DNA of 64,000 bases, taken from Vavraia culicis subsp. floridensis. Lineage: Eukaryota; Microsporidia; Pleistophoridae. The stretch spans positions 18,711-82,710 of the forward strand of contig NW_007360628.1 of assembly GCF_000192795.1 (NCBI RefSeq). Reading direction: 5' to 3'. A program made the translations under genes and the position numbers. This document shows positions 28,041-38,141 of this stretch, one piece after another; position 1 is the first letter of the stretch, and each line of letters begins with the position of its first letter. The notes beneath the pieces are model-generated. The model searched no databases. It was not told the origin of the DNA and saw only the letters and a list, made by a program, of their open reading frames with translations.

Positions 28041-30608
28041 AGGGGTCAGAGCCGTTCATTGCAAAAAAACTTGGTGGGGCAACGAACCGAAACACAGAAT
28101 ACGGAAATGTAAGCGGTGCGAAGCGGGAATTACCGGCACGATGTGTCACATCGTGCACAACTGCAGGGCACACACCGTGGCAGAACACTTGTTTGTGCGT
28201 GTGCACGGAAAACGAAGTGCTAAATAAAATGCAGGTATTCTGATGATTTTCAACCGTGGCTGCTTTGTGCTATCTCCGGCTCAAATCCTTCCATATCGGT
28301 AAAAATTCTTGACAAGGACACAAAGGAAGATACGAGTTGAGGCGAGAACTTCTCACAGCCGTAATGCGCGCAGGACCTGCCGCTTTCACACGAATATTTT
28401 GACGTACCTGATAGATGAAACATCAAATAAGTCATCTGCGCAAATCTGCAGGATAGAGAAAGTATAGCACACATACCCGAACATCTAGTCATTCTCGCTT
28501 GCACAACACATCGTGTTTATCTCCATGCAAGTTGAACACGCATTCCTACTCGTCCTTGTGATCGTGTCCATCCTATCGCCATGACATTTTTATCACAAAT
28601 CAAACTCTATTTTCGATAATATCGGCCGACCACAGAGAAGAAGAACATGAAACACGGCACGTTATCGCACAATACGCATGCACGTATGGCATCGTAGCGA
28701 TTTGATCGTGTGTGCTGGCGCATACTTTTGCGGTGAATTGTGAGCGCAAGCACCAGAAGATTAGAAAAGTGTATTCTTTGCACCTCCTTGAGGTGGCGAA
28801 CAAACGAGCTGGCAGCAAAAGCACGAAGAAACAAAGGATTGCTGAAAAGGTGCTAAAAGCATTGCAAGTGGTGGATGAGTTTGCGGTGTTTCAAACGGAG
28901 AATTTCCATGCAGAAATATAAATTGCTGGTTTTAAGTTTCACATAACGTGATATAAACTGTAACGTACCGCTTGATGGCTTGCTGCTGGACATGTGTGCT
29001 TTGGATACAAATTTTTTAATTTAGTCAAAAGCGCAGTGTTTCCTTTTCTGTTACCGGATATCGCGCCCGCTTTTTCATTCTGCCGTGTAGAACAACCGCG
29101 TGAACGAACATTTTGCTATGCTCTGCCCGTCTTGTGGTAGGCCTTAGCACGAGTAGCCTATTTGGTGAATGGGACCGGGCATGCTTGCTCCGTAATACGC
29201 ACCTGTGCACAGTGCGTAGCAATCTGTTGTCGTTAAAGAGGCGTGTGCACCTATGCTAATGCCCCGTTAACGTGGTGCTTTAGGCGGATGCCACAACACG
29301 AGGGCATCTCTCCAGGATAATGGAAGGCCCTTGACTGCGTAAAACCACGAGTGAGCCGGTCATAGTAATGTGCCGTTATTAATCATCAAGTTAAACGGGG
29401 TAGACCGAATCACTGACCGGTACTGATCGTATTCTTGAGATCGTTCTGCTACATTTACAGTTTTTCTGGTGTACGGCATACTATTCGTTACGAGTGTTGT
29501 TACGCCTCTTGATGCGATAAACACCCGACAGGGTGTGCATCTGGCAGATGGTTCGTGCAGTACTGCGAAACGTATAAGTGATGCCGTGATCAAGTGGTTC
29601 CCGCCACATGTGCGTGATCAGGAACGTATTTAGTTAGCGGTGTGTTCTCGGACAGAGCATGCTAAAGCACTTCATTTGCTTTACCTCCAGCAAATGCCGC
29701 ACGTATTCGAATAGGTCCCGTTTCGCACACGGATACGTCAGTGCTCGTAATCAGTTCATACCAAAATGCGCAATCATCTCACCAATCCTCTTAAATGTAA
29801 AATATTCAATTTAAGTGCTGTGTGTCGCATTTAATGAATGTTTGTACGTTTAAGAGAATTTATGATTATTTGTTGAGTAATTGCAATATTTTGCGGTGTT
29901 CTTGCAGTCAAAGGGCTCAGCAGTGCATTCGCACCACAGTTGGTGGTTTAATGCTTAAATGTATTTACGATCATCTGTAAGGAGCTTGCAGTGCGTGTAA
30001 GTTTCTTTTCTTGTCATCTTTCCATTTACATTTGAACGGGCAGCACTAAAACGGCATGTAGTGATTACAGGCGTGTTACAGCGGCAGATCTAGAGGTATT
30101 CAAAACATGCATTGGCACGTTGCTGCTGTGTACTTGCTAGAATTGTGCATTTAATGCTTCCTTTATGTCAGGAGCTGTTAATTTGTTGGTGGTTGCTCTT
30201 GAAAGAGCTTATTGTTGCGAATGTGCTATTCATATGTTCTGATGATTGCCATAGCATTTTTAGTTGCGTGGTAGACGCTGTTTTTACCATAAATGGATGA
30301 GCAATTAAGGTACGAATAATTTAAAGAGAAGAACGAGCTCTATTCAATTGACAACCTATTTTTGTTCCTATTAACTCCTCATCACCGTGTTCACTCCTCA
30401 TCACCGTGCTGTTCACTCCTCATCACCGTTTTTACTCCTCATCACCATGCTGTTCACTCCTCATCACCGTGTTCACTTCTCATCACCGTGTTCACTCCAT
30501 AGCAGCACTCATCATTTATCATGCTCAATATTTCCTAAATTAATGTCTCCATTCCAAACATTTCGTTTCATCCCATTTTAAATACGAACCACAACAAAAC
30601 ACGCGGAG
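28041..30608. other. intergenic, long, with minisatellite at the right end
   Basis: About 2.5 kb holds no confirmed gene. An ATG-less open frame at 28706-28921 on the plus strand has a coding-like look but no start. The stretch 29000-29720 is more GC-rich than its surroundings without a recognised feature. The six-copy repeat at 30373-30494 precedes VMA13. Confidence 0.45.
30373..30494. repeat. irregular 18-22-bp tandem repeat upstream of VMA13
   Basis: Six copies of ACTCCTCATCACCGT with variable spacers (GTT, GCTGTT, TTTT). The array is part of a G-poor, C/T-rich tract that ends about 110 bases before the VMA13 start. Confidence 0.9.
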
Positions 30609-31829
30609 ATGACAAACAACGAAAAAAACAATGCTCAGAACCTTTCAGCAGCACTCAAACCATGCAAAAAACGAAACGAATGCCGCAACGAGGTGCAGGA
30701 CGTTCTATCACGCGATCTGCACAGCTCGGACAAGAAGATCAGGCTGAAAGCATTCTATGCGCTGTGTATAGACGCAACGGAGCGCATGCACGACATTATT
30801 GAATATTTCATTCATGTTGGCGAGAAAATGGCACTGAGAGAGGTAAATTTCTGTTTGAGGTGCATGCGCTTGGTGCTCATGGAGAGATTGGAGCGAAGAA
30901 ATGATGAGCAGCTCGAGATGGAGCAGCTGGAATATGCGTGTGAGAGCAGCTCTGAGAGTGTGCAGATGGACACGAGCACTGTGGACAGTTTGTGCACCTC
31001 TGAGTATGAAATTCGCGTGACAACAACCGCACGAAGAAGACGAGCACCAAAACCGAGCATAGACCGGTTCATTTCGTTCTCAGAGCGTGAGCACAGCTAC
31101 GCACACGTAACGGAGAGAAGAATACGTTTCATAGAGAATGAGCGGGTGAGGCGCGTGCTCATAGATCTGATGGGCATACGAAATGCGCAATACAACGCAT
31201 CAATCATACTGTGGTACGTGTCATTCAGCAAAGAGACGGCCAAGCACTACGAGCAGATCATTCCGCACCTCCTGCATTTGCTCAAGAAGAGGGATTGCGA
31301 GAAAATGGTGAGAACAGCGTTTTTCATCATACGCAACCTGCTGAAGAACGGTTTCTTCTTCAGCCTGGTCACGTGCAACGACATAATCAATGACTCTGCG
31401 AACATGAGGTACGAGGATGAAGAGCTCAAGATCACGATCGAACAGGTGGTACGTGTGCTCAAAGGTAGGCTCGTCAAGACAGGTTCATTCCAAAATTATC
31501 TCAAGGAACTGTTCAGTGGCAAGCTGGAGCAGACACCTTACCACTTCTCAGATGTGTTCTGGTCCATGAATGTAGGCTCGCTGGTGCAGTACAAGATCGA
31601 GATAATTCGAGCACTCAAGAAATACTTGAAGAGCGGCTGCACACAGAGCAAGTGCGTGGCAGCGAATGACCTGTACCGGTTTGTAAAGACATGTCCTGAG
31701 GTTGTGCGGGTCGTCGAAAAGTTTGATCTAAAAGCGGAGCTCTTCAAGCTGTGTGAGAGTACAAACGATGATCTGAGGTTCTACGCATTGCAGAGCCTGA
31801 GCGTGTGCATCTTCCAGGAGTGGCACTGA
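30609..31829 (+). CDS. VMA13: V-type H+-ATPase subunit H
   Basis: The protein has 406 residues and is entirely helical, consistent with HEAT/armadillo-type repeats. The C-terminal 100 residues are diagnostic: FSDVFWSMNVGSLVQYKIEI, then CVAANDLYRFVKTCPEVVRV and NDDLRFYALQSLSVCIFQEW match the subunit H sequence (HKSEKFWREN, VAAHDVGEYVRHYPRGKRVI, VRYNALLAVQKLMVHNW). Subunit H joins V1 to Vo and regulates proton pumping into the vacuole and other acidic compartments. It is shorter than yeast Vma13 (478 residues). The N-terminal half is divergent and carries an acidic low-complexity insert (about 100-135). No CCC lies next to the start. Confidence 0.88.
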   Translation: MTNNEKNNAQNLSAALKPCKKRNECRNEVQDVLSRDLHSSDKKIRLKAFYALCIDATERMHDIIEYFIHVGEKMALREVNFCLRCMRLVLMERLERRNDEQLEMEQLEYACESSSESVQMDTSTVDSLCTSEYEIRVTTTARRRRAPKPSIDRFISFSEREHSYAHVTERRIRFIENERVRRVLIDLMGIRNAQYNASIILWYVSFSKETAKHYEQIIPHLLHLLKKRDCEKMVRTAFFIIRNLLKNGFFFSLVTCNDIINDSANMRYEDEELKITIEQVVRVLKGRLVKTGSFQNYLKELFSGKLEQTPYHFSDVFWSMNVGSLVQYKIEIIRALKKYLKSGCTQSKCVAANDLYRFVKTCPEVVRVVEKFDLKAELFKLCESTNDDLRFYALQSLSVCIFQEWH

Positions 31830-33033
31830 GAGTTACATCCGTTAAATTGCGCTTGTGAAGGATTTTGAACCGTTTGCGGTTGAGCTACGTGTTTGGTGAT
31901 GGTTGCTATGCGACAGAAGTGGAGCACCCATTTTTGAACGGTCCTTTGTGCGGCATTAACCGTGTCTGTGAACAGTCTCTTGACATTCACGATCGGTCAT
32001 CCACGCTGTGTTGTTTATGCGTTGTAGCACGTTCTTTTATACAAAATCAAAAATACTTTTTTACGAGATATCCTCATGCAGATCAAAAATACTTCTATAA
32101 ACGGTTGACTACAGTGCCCCTACGACTCGCGAGTGTGCCACGCACCTTAGGTAAAAATAAAGCAGAGTTAATTTATTGTTTTACACAGAGCTACGATACT
32201 TTTTCGAGCTGCACCGTTGCAGTTACCTACATCTTTGCTTGCGCTGTTGGTGCCAGCCATTAAAGCACGAATCTGCCGTAAATGATTGGAATGGGTGCAA
32301 AAACTTTGCTTTTCATTGGTGTGAAAGATCATTTTTAGCTATTCTTGTGAAAGAGTTGTGTAAATTATCACGAAACAGATCATCCCACGATCAAAATATT
32401 CTTGGGTACAGAACGTGGGTGCAAGCAAGGTAATAACACCTCAGTACAGCGCGTATAGTGGTATGACATGTGATAGGAACGCAGTCAATGTATTTTATCT
32501 GGCATATCGATTATTGCGTAGTGGGTGTATGATAGTTAGCGGTTATACCGTATAAAGCGTAGAACTCTATTTTGAAGTTAGTTCACTTTTTCTCAATAAA
32601 TTACCTGTGAAAAGGTCACATTTCATCATCTATTTTATTAGGAATACGAATTAATTATTGCTATATCATGGATTTAATTAAATGCATAAATACCCTTTAT
32701 GCGTAATTGTGAGATACGCAGAATTTGCTGGAACAAAGGAAATATTATGCGTGTAATGAAGTATCTGAGACATTAACGATCAAGAGGATCAAAAACAATG
32801 AGTGGCAGGAATTTAAAGCGATGTAAAAGCGTAGATACGAAATAATATGCAATACCTACGCAAATACACACGATTTAACGATCGATTTGCAGGTCATCTC
32901 CACCACGCTGAACACCCTCATTGGTGTAATAGAATGTTTTATTTACGTTAGCGTGGAGGACCCTCTTCAACAGTCCCAACGCAATACGCAACCGATCCGT
33001 AACATTCCTCGCTATTCTTATTACTAATCTATC
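31830..33033. other. intergenic, no gene seen
   Basis: About 1.2 kb between the convergent VMA13 and cyclin genes. The region 32640-32900 is strongly AT-rich. A plus-strand frame from 31865 has only a TTG start and no family. Confidence 0.5.
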
Positions 33034-34218
33034 TCACAAATATTTCGACAAGTGCTTCACCCTGAACTCCTCAATAAATACGCTCACCCTCATCATTCTC
33101 TCCACTCCATACTTCCTCTTCACGCTATCATATTTTACAGGCCTGGCCAGCATCACGAGTATGTCATTCACACACCCCTTGATCACTTTTTTGTCGAGAC
33201 GCGCCAGCATGAAGAACAAGTTATGAAAACCGTCCATTTCTAAAATCTTGCGGGCAGTATAAAACGATGCGGTCGCCCTTATATGCGCATTATAGCCGAT
33301 GAACTGCTCGCTGAGCAGCATCAGCTCAAGAATGTATTTTGCGAGGATACGCGTCTTTATCTCATAGTTGTTCACAACAGAGAGTCTGCGCACGAAACAG
33401 AGGGGCGAAAGGTAATTTAGGTTGAAATCGAGTGTCATGAGAAAGTAGCGCTCGGCATTTATCAAATCGGACGCATCGCAGTTTATAAGCATGCGGAATG
33501 TACTGAACTGCGGACAGTCCACCTCCTCGTACTTCGCTGCCACCATGAGCGCTGTTACGCCCACAAGCTGCAATTTATTCTTCGAGACCGTGCGCACAGA
33601 AAGAAAGCGGTCTACGAGATCAACGGTGAGAAACAGTGTTTCTGGATGTAGGCTAAGCTGCCAATGCACGTCTATCAGCCAGTCTACCAGTATTGTGCGC
33701 ATGCGCCACGTAAGATCCTGCTGGTAAACCATGTAATTGTAGTTGACCGGCACCTGCTGGTCCTTAAATCTTGCAAAAAAGTGCTCTGCGTACAAATGCT
33801 CCATGGTGATGTCCTTCTGTGCATCTATCTCCATGATTTCGAGGAAGGAACGCTCTTCATCGGTTAGAGCATCCCGATCAATCACCGGTTCATCCTTCCA
33901 TGTTTTTGTTTTAGGCGTGTTTTCGTCCTTTTCTGAGAGAACTTTCCTGCCATTTCTGTCCGCACCGAGACCGCAGTTTGTCAAGGTCCCACAAATTGCC
34001 GCATCACTGGGCACAGACCCCGCGCATATTCCCCGACTTGCTGCGCACACTGTGCCACATAGCTGATCCCTTCCTTTATCATCCCTCTTATCATCTTCCA
34101 CACATGAGGTGTCCACCTGCTTGCCATCATCGCGCCCATACTTTTCCTCCTCTCTCACACCACCACCATTTTTCCTTCCATCCTCGTTCGTAACGTTCCT
34201 TAGCGCAGTCCTCCTCAT
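33034..34218 (-). CDS. B-type mitotic cyclin
   Basis: The protein has 394 residues. RTALRNVTN (residues 3-11) is an exact RxxLxxxxN destruction box at the extreme N-terminus. A low-complexity region follows to about 110. The cyclin box begins near 140: WRMRTILVDWLIDVHWQLSL (171-190) is the MRAILVDWL signature, followed by LVDRFLS and MVAAKYEE (225-232). The second fold (YLSPLCFVRRLS onward) matches cyclin B. It activates Cdk1 for mitosis and would be degraded through APC/C. CCC lies seven bases before the ATG at 34218. Among cyclins, the box sequence and the D-box favour the B type over the A type. Confidence 0.93.
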   Translation of the reverse strand: MRRTALRNVTNEDGRKNGGGVREEEKYGRDDGKQVDTSCVEDDKRDDKGRDQLCGTVCAASRGICAGSVPSDAAICGTLTNCGLGADRNGRKVLSEKDENTPKTKTWKDEPVIDRDALTDEERSFLEIMEIDAQKDITMEHLYAEHFFARFKDQQVPVNYNYMVYQQDLTWRMRTILVDWLIDVHWQLSLHPETLFLTVDLVDRFLSVRTVSKNKLQLVGVTALMVAAKYEEVDCPQFSTFRMLINCDASDLINAERYFLMTLDFNLNYLSPLCFVRRLSVVNNYEIKTRILAKYILELMLLSEQFIGYNAHIRATASFYTARKILEMDGFHNLFFMLARLDKKVIKGCVNDILVMLARPVKYDSVKRKYGVERMMRVSVFIEEFRVKHLSKYL

Positions 34219-35220
34219 CGCAAGGGTCTCATTTTCTTGTTTTTATGATCGGTTGGACACAAAAAAAGGCTCCGAAAGGATGCGCTGCAGGTGCAGGGAC
34301 GAACACCATGTAATGATTGCACAGAAAGAGATCGGCAATTTACATAGAAACACCGATTTGGATGTTATTCGTTTCTGCACGTGTAATTGACATATGTATG
34401 AAAAGATAGGACTGATTAAATGAGAGGTAAAATGTCAGAAATTTGGTGCACATATTTATGTCGAGGTGTAAGATTTGTGATCAGATCACCGTATTCCGAT
34501 TACCAGGTACTCTCGATATGTAATCGTGTCTGCTCCGTGCACCAATTCGTTCAAAGCTGTTATTTACACCAGAATATCTTACGAAAATATTCGTATCACT
34601 TCCAACGTAGAGCGTGATTGGATATTTACGCTGTTGGATTCTATCACGATGTTGCTGCCCTTTGGCCCAAGGATTGCTGTAGAGCATGCTGGTCTGCTCA
34701 TATGATTGTTCATTAGGTGTGGTTCTATGCAAGAGTAGCGGATGGAATTAACGAAATATGCTTTGCAACGGATGTTTATTTAAAATGGTGATTCCCAGCG
34801 CACAGGTACCTTCAATAAATTTAATTTGGCAATCTACTCTGATTTATTGAGTTGAAGGTGCTTTTCGGTAGCACGGTGAAACTGAGTGCCTACGCTTTAC
34901 ACTCGGGCCACATCATGCATTTGCAGCGCTCCTCACACTTATTCAATTCAAGTGTGTTAAATCGCGTGGACATAAAACGCACAAGCAGACCATTTCTGCT
35001 CCTTGAGGTTGTTCTTTCCTCTTCCGTCATATTTTAGCGCACCGGTACGCTGTAGGGATCAAAGCGGCATTCTTCGCTCAATACGTCGTGTGCTAGGTGC
35101 AAAGCCTATGCCTGCCTGTGTGCACTATGGCCCGTCCAGTACACTGTGACCGCCTCCAGCACCCTTAATTAATCCTAAGTTGCACCAAAATAGTGCTTTT
35201 GTTGTGGTAGCCCTTGGTCC
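34219..35220. other. intergenic (divergent cyclin and calcium sensor genes)
   Basis: About 1 kb with no supported gene. It should hold both promoters. CCCTTGGTCC abuts the start at 35221. Confidence 0.5.
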
Positions 35221-35772
35221 ATGGGCAACAAAGTAAGTCCTAATCTTCTTCAGACCGCTGCCACGGTGAAGAAGTTCTCACACTTCAACGAGTCGGACAT
35301 AAAAAAATGGTCCGCTGAATTCAATGCAAGCTATCCATCGGGCTACATGACCGAAAAGGACCTGCAAATCATTTTCAAGAAACTATTTCCATTTGGTGAG
35401 TGCAACCGGTTCACGCTCATTTTATTCAGAACGATAAACATCAGCGGCACGAAAACAATCGATTTCAACGAGCTGTTGATCGCACATTCCATCCTGCGGA
35501 AGGGAAGCATTTTTGAAAAGCTGAGATGGATCTTTCGGCTGTACGATTGTGACAGTGACGGGGTTGTGGGCAAGGATGAGATGATAAAGGTTGTAAAGGC
35601 GTTTTTGGACATGATAGGTGCGAGCTTTGATGTGGATGTGGACGTGGGAAGGTTTGTTGCGGGTATTTTTGATGAGCTGGAGAACAAAAGCGGATTTTTA
35701 ACGTTTGACGACTTTAAAATCTTGGCCGGGAAGAAGGCAGAGGTTCTTCAAATCTTCGAGATGTTCGATTAA
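35221..35772 (+). CDS. FRQ1: neuronal calcium sensor/frequenin-like EF-hand protein
   Basis: The product has 183 residues. The N-terminus MGNKVS is a myristoylation signal. A clean canonical EF-hand loop lies at 109-120 (DCDSDGVVGKDE, with Asp at positions 1, 3 and 5, Gly at 6 and Glu at 12). A weaker loop at 73-84 (NISGTKTIDFNE) has Lys in the glycine position. The other two hands are degenerate. FEKLRWIFRLYDCDSDG closely resembles the NCS-1/frequenin sequence. In yeast Frq1 binds phosphatidylinositol 4-kinase Pik1 at the Golgi; other EF-hand families such as recoverins or calcineurin B are alternatives. CCC is ten bases before the ATG. Confidence 0.82.
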   Translation: MGNKVSPNLLQTAATVKKFSHFNESDIKKWSAEFNASYPSGYMTEKDLQIIFKKLFPFGECNRFTLILFRTINISGTKTIDFNELLIAHSILRKGSIFEKLRWIFRLYDCDSDGVVGKDEMIKVVKAFLDMIGASFDVDVDVGRFVAGIFDELENKSGFLTFDDFKILAGKKAEVLQIFEMFD

Positions 35773-37215
35773 AACTTGTTTTTTACGCAGTTGCACCTTT
35801 TCATATGGTACAGGTTGTGCGGTAGGTTGTACTCTGCCAGTTCTTCTGTCTTTCTTGCTTAGCTGACGCTTACACCTTTGACCTACCGCATTGTGTGCTT
35901 GGCGTGGTGTTTAAAGGCACCTTTAGGGTGTACTGTCGTACCATGGCGTTGCAGTGAAGGAGGAGGTGGCGTAATCAAATGCAATTTTGGAAGAAGGCGG
36001 TTGACATCCTCGGAAGAAGCGTGCGTAACCGCACAAAGCACGATACACTCGTTTTGAAGACACTGCTGATGAATCTATAAACCAGATTGCTTCACCAAAA
36101 GCACGTTTATTCATCTCATCACGCAATAACCACCAAGCAGAACTACAATGACGGCTTCACTCTGCCACTAAATGGCGATTCAAAGAGTGAAATAAACTAA
36201 ATTTACGTTTTACACATCCAGGAGGTGTCCGTGGCAAAAAACTGAACCGATATTTCACCCAACTCTGTGATAAAAGCTGTAAAGCACGTTGCATCGGTAC
36301 CCTTTCCGTTTACACGCACTTGGCAGTACGCACCAACACAGCTCTTCCTTTTCCTGGTAACGTGCCTCATCACTTCACGGCCACCACCATCCAAGTCGTG
36401 TCCTCAACCCGCCACTCATGTTCATTCTGCCATAGGCAAACAAAAGTCAGTGCACCGTGCCATTCTGTTTCTCTTTGATGAACATCGTAGCACGTTTCTG
36501 CACACGTATAGAGCATAGCAAGCTGGTAGTACGCCGTATTGGTGCTGTACCGTAGCGTTTTAATGGTCTTATTCATACATTTACGCACTCCCGTGCAAAA
36601 CGTGTTTATCGTGGTGTGGTAAATGCCACGATTTGCTTGGTTGCAAGCAGCCCTCAAGCGCTGTGAATCAGCGGTGCTAAGGTGGTGCGTGCATTGATTT
36701 GAATGTCCTTTGGTGTGAGAGTACTTCATGAATTTAATTTAGCTCTTTTAGAAAATGAATCAAACGCAGTGAGCCCGTTTGCTCTGATCAGGCGCTTCGC
36801 GTGATCCATGTGTAAGAGTTCTGTAAAAAGCGGAACATTGCGAACTTTTATCCCAACCGGCCCAACGACGGAGATAAGCACACACCGTTGTTGGTGGTAC
36901 TCGGTGTGGAACGACAAGTTATTCGTTGTTAACACGGAAGGATCACTTAAAGAATATTTGCGGAACAACGTTTAAACGAGTATGGCGCGCCACCTACCAC
37001 CCATCAAGAACACGATATAACTCAGTTTGTTGCCATAGGCATGGACAGAGTCAACCTTGGCATGCCGTGACAACCAGAACAAAAGAAAGCAATAACAATT
37101 AAAGGGCATTTACTCTTCATTAAAAATTACTGTCAAACAGGATAGAGTACTCGGTATCACATCGCTTCTCAAACTCAGTAAAATCTGCAATTTTTCCTCA
37201 GCTAAACATATCATC
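35773..37215. other. intergenic, no gene seen
   Basis: About 1.4 kb. A 119-residue ATG frame on the minus strand (36370-36729) lacks a domain, a membrane segment and a CCC element, and lies within the length expected by chance. Confidence 0.45.
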
Positions 37216-37491
37216 CTATAAGCGGTCAGCCATTGTAGATTCAATGTATTCAGAAGGTATATTAATTACTGAATGAGAACTCGTGTTTTTGCCCAGCATT
37301 GCTGCAAACATTTTTCTACAACTCTCTAGCTTGTGTTTCATTGCGTTGTTCTCTTCCTTGAGATACGCATTCTCTCTTTCCAAGTTTTCAATGTACTGTC
37401 TCTTGCGCTGCGCGCTTCTCCGTGCCGATGCACGGTTTACCACCATAAGCTGCCTCTTTTTCTCGTCGTCCGGACAAGACGCTTTTTTCAT
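37216..37491 (-). CDS. bZIP transcription factor (short)
   Basis: The product has 91 residues. The basic region NRASARRSAQRKRQYIENLE (about 20-39) fits N-x7-(R/K) of bZIP proteins, with S at the usual S/C position. It is followed by a leucine-type zipper (LERENAYLKEENNAMKHKLE). The C-terminal 30 residues are unremarkable. It would bind DNA as a dimer in the nucleus. The first ATG is at 37491, immediately after ACCCCG; the in-frame GTG nine bases upstream is not needed. The zipper is short, with three to four heptads. Confidence 0.88.
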   Translation of the reverse strand: MKKASCPDDEKKRQLMVVNRASARRSAQRKRQYIENLERENAYLKEENNAMKHKLESCRKMFAAMLGKNTSSHSVINIPSEYIESTMADRL

Positions 37492-38141
37492 CGGGGTCAC
37501 AATTTAATTTCGTTTATGGGCAATCAATCATAAAAAATTTGACAGATAGCGCGTTGGACTTGCTGCACGCTTGATACGATTGGCGAACAGCTTTGACCGT
37601 CTACAGCACGGTACCGCGGAACAAAAAATGAGCAGCACGGATCACACGCAACCCAAACACGAGAATGTAAGAGACAGTCTCACACGAACGTGCAGACTGA
37701 AATGGCTAATTAAACTTGCTCTTGAGAGTGCAAAAACTTTTTACATCGTTGCATAAATTTATGTGATCTTCTCGATGTCGTATCCACGAAATACAGCAAT
37801 ACGGCACTTTCATAGATGGGGCACAATAGCCTTTCAAATTGAGCGCACATTCTGCTTAAATAGCCTGAGCAAACATAAAAATAGCGGTAAAAGCCTGCGA
37901 GCTTTGTTGCGGATGCAACAGGAATATGCAAGGTATAGCGTTTTTATGACAGCGTTGTCTTACTTTGAACCAGGAAGTTCAAGAGTACATAATTCATTTA
38001 AATTTGCCTTAATACAAGCTGCAACACTACTATCTCCACAGATTTACCACGTGTGCCTCCTTTTGCTAGACCGAAATGCATTTCCTCATTACGCTTCCCA
38101 ATATTATTTTTTATTTTTTAAATTACCCCATCAAACAAAGC
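37492..38141. other. intergenic upstream of SEC31 and the bZIP gene
   Basis: 650 bases between divergent genes. The frame that leads into SEC31 from the ATG at 38076 is hydrophobic and precedes a CCCC element, so I do not include it. Confidence 0.5.

Noticed and set aside
28706..28921. Plus-strand open frame with a coding-like composition (KHQKIRKVYSLHLLEVANKR)
   Set aside because: It has no ATG anywhere, and no upstream exon or splice site can be recognised. It could be a gene remnant but cannot be supported.
36370..36729. Minus-strand ATG frame of 119 residues with several cysteines
   Set aside because: No membrane helix, no family, no CCC element at the start, and the length is within chance expectation for this much DNA.
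38076..38141. N-terminal extension of Sec31 from the ATG at 38076
   Set aside because: It would add a hydrophobic leader foreign to a cytosolic coat protein; the CCCC element lies between this ATG and the preferred one.
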